Of a stretch of 64,000 bases of DNA, positions 47,308 to 58,781 are shown piece after piece. Both the position numbers and the translations under genes were made by a program. The notes beneath the pieces were generated by a model that saw only the letters and a program-made list of their open reading frames with translations, was not told the DNA's origin and made no database searches. The stretch lies in contig JAZKJV010000149.1 of assembly GCA_037367405.1 (NCBI GenBank), positions 124,001 through 188,000 on the forward strand. The letters run 5' to 3'. This DNA is from Ottelia alismoides. Taxonomy: Eukaryota > Streptophyta > Magnoliopsida > Alismatales > Hydrocharitaceae. Every line of letters starts with the position of its first letter. Position 1 is the first letter of the stretch.

Positions 47308-49163
47308 AGGCCACCCCTTTTGCCTTAGGAGATAAGGCTGCTCATTGGCTGAAGAACTTAGGGGTGGTATGTACTACCTGGATGCAGTTCAAGGACATTT
47401 TCTTGAAAAAGTTCTACCCTCTCAGTAGGACTAACCAGATGAGAACGAAGATCGCCAGCTTCGCTCAAGGACCCAGTGAACCTTTCCATGAAGCTTGGGA
47501 CAGGTTCAATGATTTAGTATAGAAATGCCCATGCCATGGCATTTCGAAGGCGATCTTAGTCCAGACCTTGTTCTTTGGTCTAACCCCGGAGATGCCGAGA
47601 TTAGTCAGCGCTGCCTGTGGAGGAAGCTATCTGAACAAAAACGAGAATGCCGTATGGAAGATCCTAGAGCAGATGGCAGAAACCGGCAGGTCACAGGCCA
47701 CAAGGGCCTATCAGTTGTCTCCCTCAATCCTATCCAATGAGACAACTCGAAGGACTGTAGCAGATCTGACTGAGGACCTCATTCCCAGCATGGGGATGAT
47801 TGCCGACAAGCTTACCATGGTCGAGCAGATCCACAAAAGAGTCGCGGAGATGGAGTCTCTTTCGAGCCTACCGAAGCAAGTGGAGGAACTTTCTGAGAAA
47901 GTAGCTAAGATCAAGCTACCTACCCCTTCTGCACCACCTGTACCTGTACATCGAGTCCATCTTGTACAGGAACAGGCACCGGGGTCTCAGAGTAGCTGGG
48001 ACCAGACTTACACCCAGCAGAACCAGCATGTACCCCCACAAGTGGAGACGGGATATGAGGAGCCTCCGCCAGTGTACGAGATCAACGTGCTTTGGTATAG
48101 CCGTGACCCGATAGTCAGGCAGGTCGAAATGGGGAAGGATCAGCCACACCGCCCATCCCCAGTCTACCAAGAAACCAGGCCCGTTCCCACACCGCGCTTT
48201 CAGTCCAGGCCGGAACAAGGGTACCAGCAGCAGCAGCGCACCTATCAGCAGGGGCCAGCACCGTCCTACCAGCAGCAGCAATATCGGCATGGCCAGCAGG
48301 GCCAATACAGAACCTCATCCACACAGCAGCAAGCCCAGCCCACCGAATTGGAGTCTCTCACCTTGGCGATCTAGACACTGTCTGATAGGGTCCAGCAGAT
48401 GCAGAATGACTACCTGGACATGAGAACCGACATCAATCGGGTCTCTCGTGCCCAAGACCAACAGATGGCCTCAAAGACCCCAATTCCCGCACAGGTTCAG
48501 GCCAACCCGAACAGCTTACACCAGGGCCAGAACCAACCTCGAGATCAGGTATATTATTCAGATAATTATTTATCTGAACATGAGATCCTTTCATACGATA
48601 ATATAAATCATATGTCCCTCAGGAGAGGAAGGACCGTGACCATACCTGATTGGGCACGGGCGCAGAAGGAAGGAGCCTCCGAGACTCTACTTGAGGAGAA
48701 CTCGGAGGAAGAAGAGGAGGAGCATCACCACCATCAGCGCCGGCAGAAGAAGAGGACATCTGAGTCCTCGAAGCATCATTCTCGCATTCGCATTGAGTCA
48801 GACGAAACCAATGAAGAGCCCGCACCTCCATCTGAGGAGGATCGTCCAGCAGTCGCGGAAGAAGCATCACCGGTTTCGCCTCAGCATTTTCTTTTCAGTC
48901 GGAGTCATAGTCCTAGTTTGTTTCAGAGTCGGAGTCATGTAAAGAACTCCGTTCCCGAAGTTAATGAGAATATTTCAGTTTCCGAACTTGAGTTGGAGTC
49001 AATAATCCCTTTCCCCCGAGCTCTCAAGTGTGGAAAGAAGAAAACCAAAAAATTCCAAAAAGATGACCCTGACATGGCTGAATTCTACAATAAACACATC
49101 AAGGTCACAATCCCCTTTGACAAGTTCGTAGGAAATGACCCCTGCATTCCAAAAATACCTTAA
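47280..49163 (+). pseudogene. G2 gag, capsid core and C-terminal part, two in-frame TAGs
   Basis: Same domains as G1 gag (capsid core, Gln/Pro-rich segment, LRRGRTV in place of LRSGRTV, acidic/His tract). A private TAG at 47520-47522 (CAG in G1) falls in the capsid core. The shared TAG lies at 48372-48374. The frame ends at TAA 49161-49163. Confidence 0.88.
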
Positions 49164-49668
49164 GGTGAGATGCACACCTACTAGGATCAGCAGGAAGACC
49201 AAAAGCCGTGTTGAGAAACACGTTTTATCAGTAGACACGACTTGTGCAATAAAGAACTCGTTTCCTCGGAAACGAAGAGACATGGGCGCACATTATGTAG
49301 TGAGTCATGTTGATGACATCGCGTTTGCACGCACTCTCCTAAACAACGGTTCCTCAATCAATCTGATGCCTACATCCCTCTATGAGCGGCTTAATCTCGG
49401 ACCTCTTAGGAAATCTAGAGCTCTTCTACAGTTTGCTGACAAATCAACCAAGAGGTCCCAAGGAGAATTAAGGAACATTGTGATTAAAGTCAATGGGCAA
49501 GAATACATGGTGGACTTCACTGTCCTGGATATGGAAACCCCTCGTAATTGGAGAGATTCCCAAATTATTCTAGGTAGGCCCTTCCTCAGAACAACAGGGC
49601 CTTATTCGATTATAAGAATGGGAAGATTCAGTTCCAAACTCCAGGCGGAGATGAGGAACTTGAAATGA
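49135..49668 (+). pseudogene. G2 aspartic protease region, active-site Asp lost
   Basis: Collinear with G1 35846-36379 and in the same shifted frame. The active site reads LLNNGSSINLMP, Asp changed to Asn (GAC to AAC at the codon beginning 49342), which would inactivate an aspartic protease. The rest of the domain through ILGRPFLRTTG is intact. Confidence 0.87.
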
Positions 49669-51230
49669 AGCACACAAGATGGCAGAGACCGGATTCAGAA
49701 TCCAGCACCGAGTACTCTTCTACCGGAACAGACTGCGAGCATGTAGACTTAGTTGGGCCATGGAGACAGAACCCAGCCAGCACCGATGTGTCCATCTCCT
49801 CCGAAGATGATCCAGTGCATGAGTCAGTTTGCGAGATCCTCAGGAACGAGTACAGCTCTGAGCCTGCATCACCCTACATCTTCGATGACGTAGAGGCCCA
49901 GTTGGGCCTGTCAGTCCTTACATCTCTAGGACAATCGGAAGATGAGGATATCGGGTCGGACGAGGCGTTTGCCGATTGTATGGAGACCTTTGACGATCCG
50001 ACTCCAGAGCCGAACTTGGTGGCATCTATCACAGAAAACGATCCAACCACTTCCGACACTGAACCAGATCAGATTGAGCCAGATTTCTTAGACGATCACA
50101 CTATTCTTGAGCTCAAACCATTACCCACAACCTTAAAATATGCCTCCTTGCTGGCCAAGACAAGAAATTTCCGGTCATCATCAGTTCGCAATTGACCGAG
50201 GAGTAGGAATCTCGCTTGGTAGAGATCTTGGAGAAAAACCGCAAGGCGGTAGGCTGGAGCATTTCCGATCTCCACGGGATAAATCCCGCTATGTGTTCGT
50301 ACCATATTTACTTGGAGAATGAGGGCAAACCCTCTCATGAATTCCAACGCCGGTTGAATCCAAATTTACGAGAGGTTGTGAAAAAGGAGATAGAAAAATG
50401 GTGCAACGCGGGTTTCATTTACCCAATCTCCGAAGTGGGTGACAACCACCAACGAGGATGGAGAGGAGATCGTGACGAGAGTACCCACGTCGTGGCGCGT
50501 TTGTGTGGATTACAGATGCCTGAATGCCGCGACGAAGAAGGATCATTTCCCCCTACCATTCATTGATCAGATTTTAGAAAGACTAGCGGGGAAAGAGTTC
50601 TTCTGCTTCCTAGATGGGTTCTCGGGCTACAATCAAGTAGCCGTAGCTCCAGAGGACCAGGAAAAGACCACGTTTACATGCCCCTTTGGTACCTATGCTT
50701 TCAGGCGCATGCCTTTTGGGCTATGCAATGCTCCAGGTACTTTCCAAAGGTGCATGATTGCTGTATTCGCCGAAATGGTCGGCGAATTCCTGGAAGTCTT
50801 CATGGATGACTTCTCGGTCCACGGCGATTCTTTCGATTCCTGTCTTAGGAATCTGGACCGAGTCCTCAAAAGATGTTGTGAGGTTAATCTGGTGCTCTCC
50901 TGGGAGAAAAGTCACTTCATGGTGACGGAGGGCATAGTGTTAGGGCATGTCATCTCCAAGAGAGGAATGGAGGTTGACCCTGCCAAGGTGGACGTGATCA
51001 GACGACTCCAGCCACCAACCAACGTGAGGCAGTTGCGGTCGTTTCTCGGACATGTTGGATTTTACCGGAGATTTATTAAGGATTTTTCTAAGATAGCCCG
51101 ACCGCTAACTGAGCTTTTGGGCAAAGACATGGAGTTTGTTGTAGATCACAAATGTCTTAAGGCCTTTAAGCTTTTACAAGGAATGATTATGGACGCACCC
51201 ATCCTACAAGCCCCAGATTGGTCTCTACCT
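49665..51230 (+). pseudogene. G2 reverse transcriptase with deletions
   Basis: Acidic linker as in G1, then a 1-bp deletion near 50145 and a TAG at 50204-50206 (CAG in G1). A 44-bp deletion near 50432 removes most of the WVAPIHVVPKKSG strand. Together they restore the frame, so from 50439 an uninterrupted frame runs through [22 protein letters not shown] (50799-50813) and the complete thumb into RNase H. The palm is intact but the fingers are damaged. Confidence 0.92.
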
Positions 51231-51620
51231 TTTGAGATCATGACGGACGCCTCTGATTATGCTGTTGGGGTTGTGTTGGGACAAAGAAGAGATAACGTCC
51301 CGTTTGCAATTCACTACGCAAGCAAAGTGCCTTATACTGCTCAGCGTAACTATACAGTTACGGAAAAAGAAATGCTTGCGGTAGTGTTTGCCTTGGACAA
51401 ATTCAGATCTCACTTAATTGGATCCAAGGTAACTGTGTTCACTGACCACACAGCACTATGGTATTTGATGGAGAAGAAGGATGCGAAGGCGCGTCCTCTT
51501 CGATGGATATTACTTATCCAGGAGTTTGATTTGGACATCCGTGATAAACTTGGAAAGAAGAATGTAGTGGCCGATCATCTTTCTCGTCTCGAAAATCTTA
51601 ATACTTCTGAGGTTTCACCA
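51231..51620 (+). pseudogene. G2 RNase H domain (uninterrupted)
   Basis: [45 protein letters not shown] and [12 protein letters not shown] hold all four acidic positions and no stop interrupts the domain. It is part of the 459-codon frame 50439-51818. It can only be expressed as part of a broken polyprotein, so I class it as pseudogene. Confidence 0.9.
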
Positions 51621-53007
51621 ATTCGAGACTCCTTCCCTGACGAGTCGATTTTTGTTATCGACTATCTCCCATGGTACGCCAATATCGTGAATTATCTTGT
51701 CTCCAAGAAAGTTTCCGGAGATTGGCCCAAGATCCAAATCAATCGACTAAAGTCGGACGCGAGACACTACCATTGGGAGGATCCGATCCTTTTCTTTGAA
51801 GGACCGGATTGTGTCTGAAGACGGTGTATTCCTCAGGAGGAATACCAGAGTGTCCTTTCTTTATGCCATAGCTTGGAGGCAGGAGGACACCACTCCGGGA
51901 AGAGGACCGCATGGAAGGTACTTCAGTGTGGCTTCTACTGGCCGACTCTGTTTCGCGATGCCACCGCCTTCGCGAAGTCGTGCCCAGTTTGCCAGAGAAT
52001 GGGAGGAACCGTTGGTTCTAAGGATGAGATGCCAATGCAGCCGGTCATCATTTGTGATGTCTTTGACACCTGGGGCATCGATTTCATGGGCCCATTCCCA
52101 GTCAGCCACGGGTTTGAATATATCCTTCTTGCGGTAGACTATCTGTCCATATGGGTGGAGGCTATCCCGACCCGAGCCGCAGACAGCAGGACTGTCTGTA
52201 AATTCATCAGAGAGCACATAATCTCTAGGTTCAGGATCCCCAGTGATATCAGATGGGGGTAGCCACATTGTGAATCGGGAGGTGAAGAAACTCCTGAAGG
52301 AATACGGCATCGAACACCATGTCGCGAGTCCTTACTACCAACAAACCAATGGTATGGCTGAGGTGTCGAATCGGGAAGTGAAAACCATATTGCTAAAGCT
52401 TGTCCGCACGGACAGGAAGGACTGGTCTCAGATCTTGGATCAAGTCCTCTGGGCGTATAGGACGGCTTACAAGACACCGTTCGGCACCTCCCTATTCCGA
52501 ATGGTATTCGGAAAGCCGTGCCATTTGGCCGCAGAGTTAGTGCACAAATCAGAATGGGCAATCAAGAAGGTCAATTGGAACACGCACCTGGGACAGAAGC
52601 AGAGAGACATGGATCTGAATGAGCTTGTGGAAGTCAGAAACCGCGCATACGACAACAGTTTGGTGTACAAGGACAAGGTGAAGCGTTGGCATCATAGATA
52701 TATCAGACGAAAGACCTTTGTTCCTGGACAGAAGGTATGGTTGTTCAATGCTAGGCTGAATATTTTCCAAGGCAAGTTGAAGTCTAAGTGGACAGGCCCA
52801 TTTGTCGTCCGTACGGTGCATGATAGTGGATGTGTCGAGATCTCATATCTCACAGATGACGCACCGACATTCCTAGTGAATGGACAGTTGTTGAAGCACT
52901 TCGTCGAATCCAATGAGCAGTTAGTCCATGTTGAGGAGATTGTATTCATGCGCGAGACAGATACAGCAGATACACCTCGAGCCGCGTATGAGACCTTGCA
53001 TCAGTGA
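51621..53007 (+). pseudogene. G2 integrase with stop and frameshift
   Basis: TGA at 51816-51818 (TGG in G1) lies before the zinc-binding region. The zinc region and first Asp strand (GIDFMGPF) are intact, with QR following SCPVC. A 5-bp deletion at about 52240 shifts the frame at the second Asp. Downstream, 52243-53007 reads [21 protein letters not shown] and the C-terminal domain to TGA 53005-53007. Compared with G1, PHHP is changed to YYQQ near QTNG. Confidence 0.9.
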
Positions 53008-54784
53008 ACTCCAGCCATCCGCAGCATCTCGAAAGATTCAGACCGACTCATATGTATATATCATCATTCTTGTACATCCTATCCTTTCTCCCGCGACTCT
53101 AGTAACTCATCCCCGTCTCAGTACATCACTATCTTGGACGATACTTAGGATGCCCAAATCCTAAGTATAGGGGGGAGGAGTCAATTGAGTCGGTTCTTTG
53201 TACATTCTCCAGATCACATTGGTCCTAATACTCACTTCCGTCATATACTTAGGCTGACCTGAGCCTAAGTATAGGGGGGGACCGATGCCCGCATTGTATA
53301 CTCATCCACTTCTCTCCTTGACCTCGTCCGCCTCACTTTCAAATCTTCTTCTACACTTAGGCTGCCAGAGCCTAAGTATAGGGGGGCGGGACGACTTCTA
53401 TACGTTTTGTTATTTTAGCTCTCCTACGCTTAGCCCGAGCTATGTCTTTTTGTCGCTTTCGTGCTCTGAGGACATAGCACACGCTAAGTATAGGGGGCGT
53501 GTATATATTACATATATACTTTACCCATAGCTCGTACTTTCGCGTATTTTTGTATATATTTTGCAATAATTACGGGTGGGTAAAAATTGAAAAAAAAACA
53601 AAAAAACAAAAAATAGGCTTCTTATTTACTTTTGCATATCATCCTTGCATTAATCGAAAAAAAAAGTCTTGCATTTACATTCATCTACATAGCATGACAT
53701 CTGCATCTCATCTGCATATCTTCCATATGCATGGTGAAAAGCTAGTGGGTTCTGAACCAAGTTATGAGTAGATATTGAGGATGGACTTGATTTGATCTTA
53801 ATCCATCTAATTTCAGAGGAACCTTATAGGAACTGAAGTTAAGATTTCTCAGGTCAAGTGACTTAATTCTTTAAGTCCACAAGTCTATGTTCACATGTCA
53901 TCTTGATTAGTCTAAGTAGAATATCTCATGCATACGCAGGATTCTTTTAGATAATGACCTAACTTGGACAAGCACTATGCACGTAGCTCTTCATTGATGA
54001 GGTGGTGAGGAGGTAGAATCCTTTAGCTTGGAGTAGCACACGGGTGGAAACATCTGTCCTCGTCTAGGGAGGGTAGTGCATCTCAACCTAGTCTGGTTGT
54101 GTTGACATCTAAGGACAGGATGCTGTGGGTTGCAATAATGCTTCAAAAGAGGGATAGTCTACTGGCTCAAGAGGAAAAACTCTTGATGTACATGCTGCAC
54201 ATTGTTGAAAAAAAAGTGCAAATACTCCAAAAAAATCAGACAGGTCCAAGAGAAAATAAAATACCTGTCGGAGTCTGTATACTAGTAAAGAAATGCAGCT
54301 GGATGACTTGGCTACACTGGTCAGGCATCCCGGGATAGGTAGCTACACTGGCTACCGTCCATTCTCTTCTCTACCCCCTCCTCTTGAGTTGGTCGCACTT
54401 GAACATAGAAGGGAATACCCCGCTCCTCGAGGAAAGAGTTACTGGACCAGGTTATTGAGTTACCTTGTTAGAGGAGGCTGGTTCCGAGTCATTTCTGATG
54501 TGGAGAGCTATACCTCACTGACACAGTACAAGTAAGAATCATAGTCATTAGAAATGTGCGTTTGAGGATTTGTTCTGACCTGACTATTGAGGAGTCTTGA
54601 ATAGAAGACTTGTGGAACTTGAAGTCTGTTAGGTCTTAAGTTCAGGTCCAAATAAGGTTCCACCACACAACTAATCCAAAGGTCGAGTCAAGCTCCATTT
54701 TTAACTTTTGTTCATGACCTTGGTATGGAACCCAAAATCATTTCACTCTTGCATTTCATTTAGTTGCTCGGGGACGAGCAAAGT
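53008..54784 (+). other. G2 3' non-coding region with stem-loop array
   Basis: Collinear with 39769-41546, about 3% different by eye. Modules lie at 53140-53175, 53243-53280, 53351-53386 and 53421-53496. The first 5' arm has one change and the last G-run is one base shorter. The ORFs at 54099-54338 and 54293-54535 overlap each other in different frames and have no recognisable domain. No envelope-like gene. Confidence 0.82.
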
Positions 54785-54799
54785 TTAAGTATAGGGGTT
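54785..54799 (+). other. 3' polypurine tract of G2
   Basis: TTTAAGTATAGGGGTT before the TG of LTR3; the G-run is shortened from five to four compared with G1. Confidence 0.85.
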
Positions 54800-57700
54800 T
54801 GATGAATCTGTGATCATCACTTCAAAAGTCAAAAATAGAGCCTTGTTCCCGAGTAAATAGAGGCATATTTCCCTTTATAATACATAAATAGCATTCATGC
54901 ATACATACATAATGCATACATTTTAGCAGTCCATTTGCATTTAAATAAGAAGCCAAAATCCCTTGTAAAATATCCACTTACTAAAATAACCTCTTCCTTA
55001 TAATATGTACTCCTTAGTTAATAATATAGGGAAGAAAGCCAAAAATCCACCTTGTAAATTAGTCAATAAAGCCCTAGAACCCCTGGACAATAAAATACAC
55101 ATAGATCCCTCACACAAACTCCAAAATAGGTCTACTCACTCTTAGAATACTACACATTAAAAGACCTTTAAAATGAGACTAATTTCATCCAATTTGGAGC
55201 TCGTATGAGAAAGTTGGGTTTTTGGGCCACTTTGTACACTACATATATGTATAAATTGTATCTTTGTATTTTTTGTATCATACTTGACCTCATCTCCGTC
55301 TTTGGTCAACTTGAAACTTGCAGATCTAATCAAGATCTACAACTTTCATGTTTTGAGTTTTTTCAAATTCGGTCCTCTTCTCTATCTACACTCAATTCTC
55401 TTTTCAACCAATCACAGCAGGCCACGTGGCGCCCTCTGGTTGCGCCACGTAGCCCGCTGCCCTTGCCTCATCCGCCCGCAGCCACAGCCATTGGATTAAC
55501 TTCTAGATCCAACGGCTGAGTTTCCTCCACGCATGCCTCGATTTTCAGCCATCCGATCATTCCAAGAACTCCATCAGCACCACTCGTTCGCGCCTCCAGC
55601 TGAGCACGCCACGTGGCGCTTTGAGAACCGCCTGATCACGCCCTCGATCCCTTCATCCAAACCGCTCGATCTTCGCTTTATTTCCACCGTCAGATTGCGC
55701 CCCAGCCTTTCATCTGCACCACTCGTTTCCGCCTCATTCCCCTCGCACCACGCGTCTCACTGTCATCCACACAATCCTTTCCATCTCAACCGCTCAGGCC
55801 GCAGTGCATCGCAGCCCTTCGATCTCACTCAGATCTGATCCCCGCCGCTCGTCATTGCCCTCTCCTCCGCACGACACCTGGCACCATCACGACCTTAGGA
55901 TTAGACCACTCCTGATGCAATCCACACCGTTCGCACTTATGTCGCTCCCGTACTGCCACGTGGAGAGCTCCTGACCCTCAGATCGATTCGCCTGCGATCT
56001 AATCCTACCCGGCCATTATCGCTTTGATCCCCACCGTTGGATCACAAGATCCAACGGTGGAGACTTCGTCTCCTACCTCCGATCGCTCTCTCTCCCACGA
56101 TCTCAGCCTTGCGTAACATGTCGCCCCCTTTCTATTTTCGCCACCACGCCTGTCACCTTCTCCGACCACCAATGCCGCCACAATCTTCACCACTCTCCCC
56201 TCATCCTCGCCAGCTCTCTCACCTCCCATGACTCCCACCGATGTCGCTCCACGACGGCCTCGAACTCCACCTTCCAGCGACGTAACCCATCGACTTCATC
56301 TTATAAATACCCCATCTTCGGCCATCATCGCAGCTATCCGCCCCTCGTGAGAGACGCCCCGAGCTCTGAGATTCAACTTTGTGACAGGAATTGAGAGTTT
56401 CATTGAGCGAAGACGTCCGTCTTCTCCGACGAGATCCTCGGCCTCCGCCGAGTAGCAGCCCTCCTCCGCCGAGCCGCTGCTTGAGCTCAGGGATCCACCG
56501 GCCCTTCGGGCGAGGACCTGGAACCCAAGAAAGAGTTCCAATCCCCAGGTGACGCTTCCATCCATCTCTGATCTTCGCTTCCTTTTTCTTCACTTTTTCT
56601 CGCATTTTATCTGCCACCTCCGGTCATCTTCTCGCTTCCATTCCAATCCGCCGAGCTTCGCGTCGAAGCTCCCATCTTCGCGGTAACCTTCACGACCTCC
56701 TACGACGCATATCACCGTACCTCGATCTCCGGCTCCGCCACTTGGCCGGAGCTCCTTCGCCAGACCACCTCCGTCCGCCTTAGGCCTCGCCAGTCAACCA
56801 CCCACCTTCACGAGTGCACGCACGAGCTCCGGCTCTGCCTCTAACACCTGCAGGTACTCCTCTGCTCATTGAACGGAGGTTCGCCGGTGCCGACTTCGAG
56901 CTTCATCGCCATCGACTTCAGATAGCCCTCCGCCGCGCCTGAGACCAGCAGGATCTTCGCCGCCACAGCACGAGTCTTTTGAGATCGCTCCGAGCAATCG
57001 GAGAGCTTCATCAACGCTAGGAGGAACGGGCGGAGCACAGGCCGCTTCGCCGGAGACCCGCCATCTCCTCCGCAGGCAGCGGAGGACTATCGGAGGAGAC
57101 GTACATCCGCCGTTCGATCACATCGAACGAACAGACTACAGCGAGCCACGTCGCCTCTCAACCGAGCTTCACAGGAGTCGTTGGATCCACTTAGATCCAA
57201 CGACGCCTAGTGCGCCACGCGTCTCCCCTCCGCAACAGCTCTCAGCCGTTGATATCTCTCCTGATCCAGCAGCGGATCTTCAGCCACGTCACCATCTCCA
57301 CCGAAGCCAGTTGTCGTTGGATCAACATAGATCTAACGGCCTAAGGTCACGCCACGAGTCGTCATCGCCATCCATCGGATCGAGCTCGATCCGACGGTCC
57401 ACAGCGTGCCACGCAGCTTTGATCCGAGCCTCTTCCCCGAGCCTAGGCTCGGGTCGCCCGAGCCTCACTCCAGACCTCCAGAAGCGCCCGAGCCGAGCTC
57501 CAAGCCTCCGCAGCTATCCGAACCTAGGCCGCCCACGTGAGGAGCACGTGCGGTCTGTGAAATTTACACAGAGGCCCCTGGAACTTTTAAATATTGCAAA
57601 AAGGTCCTTGTGAAGCAGACCCCACGTGAGGAGCACGTGCCTTGTGGTGAAATTGCACTCGAGTCCCCATCATAATAGGTAATTGCACTTAAGTCCCTGT

Positions 57701-58656
57701 CAGCATATTTACTTTACGTATTTTTATTTTCCTATATTGCATTTACACCCCTGTTTTTGCACGCATTCTAGGTTGCATTTTACATCATTTTTCAATTCTA
57801 AAAGTTGCATTTTGTTGAGAAACTTGTCCTCCGTCTATTGGGCCAGTGTCATGTTTTTGTAATTTCAGTGGAATTTTAAATGAATTAATTGGTTGATTTG
57901 TGGAATATTTTGCCCAGTGACACCTTTTAATTTCTAGTTAATTCTTTTTTATTCTAAAAATCCTCAAAAATTCACAGTATCTTAAGGACAGTAATTTTAA
58001 CATGCCATAAAAATTTCATGTCATTTGCACACATCTCGAGGCCTAAATAAATTGTTGAGTGATTTTCTCAATTTAATTTTAATAAATTCATTTCACATTG
58101 AAATTAAGACCTGTCAATTTTCCTGGATTCCTTATCATTATTGCTATCTAGGATAATTTTATCTCTTGAAAAAATTGTGATTTGTTATTTATTAAAATGA
58201 AAATAGTGAAAATCACCCTGTCTGCATATTTAATTCACAGTAAATTCATTTAGTGTCTAAAAAATCCAAAACAATTAGAGTAGCTCATTTTCTTCATAAT
58301 TAATCATCTGGCCAATTTTTAGAATTTTTGTACTTCATTTGATATCTTAATTGAATTAAACGTTACGTTGGCCTGATTTTGCATGTGTCCTGCATAGAAA
58401 TTAAAAAAAAGAACAAAAAAAGACTTCTCGAAAATCCAATACTTGAAACTTGCTAAAATCCACCTAAGGAGACAGATGCCTCCTTGAGTTCGACCTTGGA
58501 CTTCACCAAGTAAAAAAAAATCACCGCTTGAAATTGAATCAAATCTTATTTAAGTGGTTTTTGATTAACCCCTCGTATCCGATTACAACGAACGACATCT
58601 AATTAATTTGGACAATTAATTTGCTCGAATTAACTAAGGGTGCGGGACGGCTATCA
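54800..58656 (+). repeat. LTR3 (3' LTR of the composite)
   Basis: 3857 bp, TGATGAATCT...GGCTATCA, TATA box at 56302-56309, followed by CTACC. Same length as LTR2. By eye about 3-5% different from LTR2 and 4-5% from LTR1 in sampled segments. Confidence 0.95.
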
Positions 58657-58661
58657 CTACC
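58657..58661. other. Right target-site duplication of the composite
   Basis: CTACC, matching 28468-28472. Confidence 0.9.
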
Positions 58662-58781
58662 CACCTCTGTCACTCATGTCTCTAACAATAGTGCACTGAA
58701 TGTTTTTACAATTATTTCTTCTCATTCGGTTTGGCATTGATATTCTTTGAATAGCTCGAGCAATCTATCTGAATCACCCTC
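58662..58781 (-). pseudogene. G3 remnant between composite and G4
   Basis: 120 bp that should continue the minus-strand G3 internal region, since the target site joins it to 28467. Read on the minus strand it has a charged stretch (DSDRLLELFKEYQCQTE) compatible with a gag-pol linker but not diagnostic. It ends where the G4 LTR begins. Confidence 0.5.

Larger units (their letters stand above)
28473..58656 (+). mobile_element. Athila-like composite LTR-int-LTR-int-LTR (G1 + G2)
   Basis: 30.2 kb with three LTRs (28473-32130, 41562-45418, 54800-58656) and two internal regions (32131-41561, 45419-54799), all on the + strand. CTACC occurs only at the outer ends, so this was one integration later expanded, not two insertions. 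The lineage call rests on the tRNA-Asp primer binding site, LRSGR in late gag, the NGSSINLMP protease motif, the [11 protein letters not shown] active site and [14 protein letters not shown]. No envelope-like ORF is present. Confidence 0.92.
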
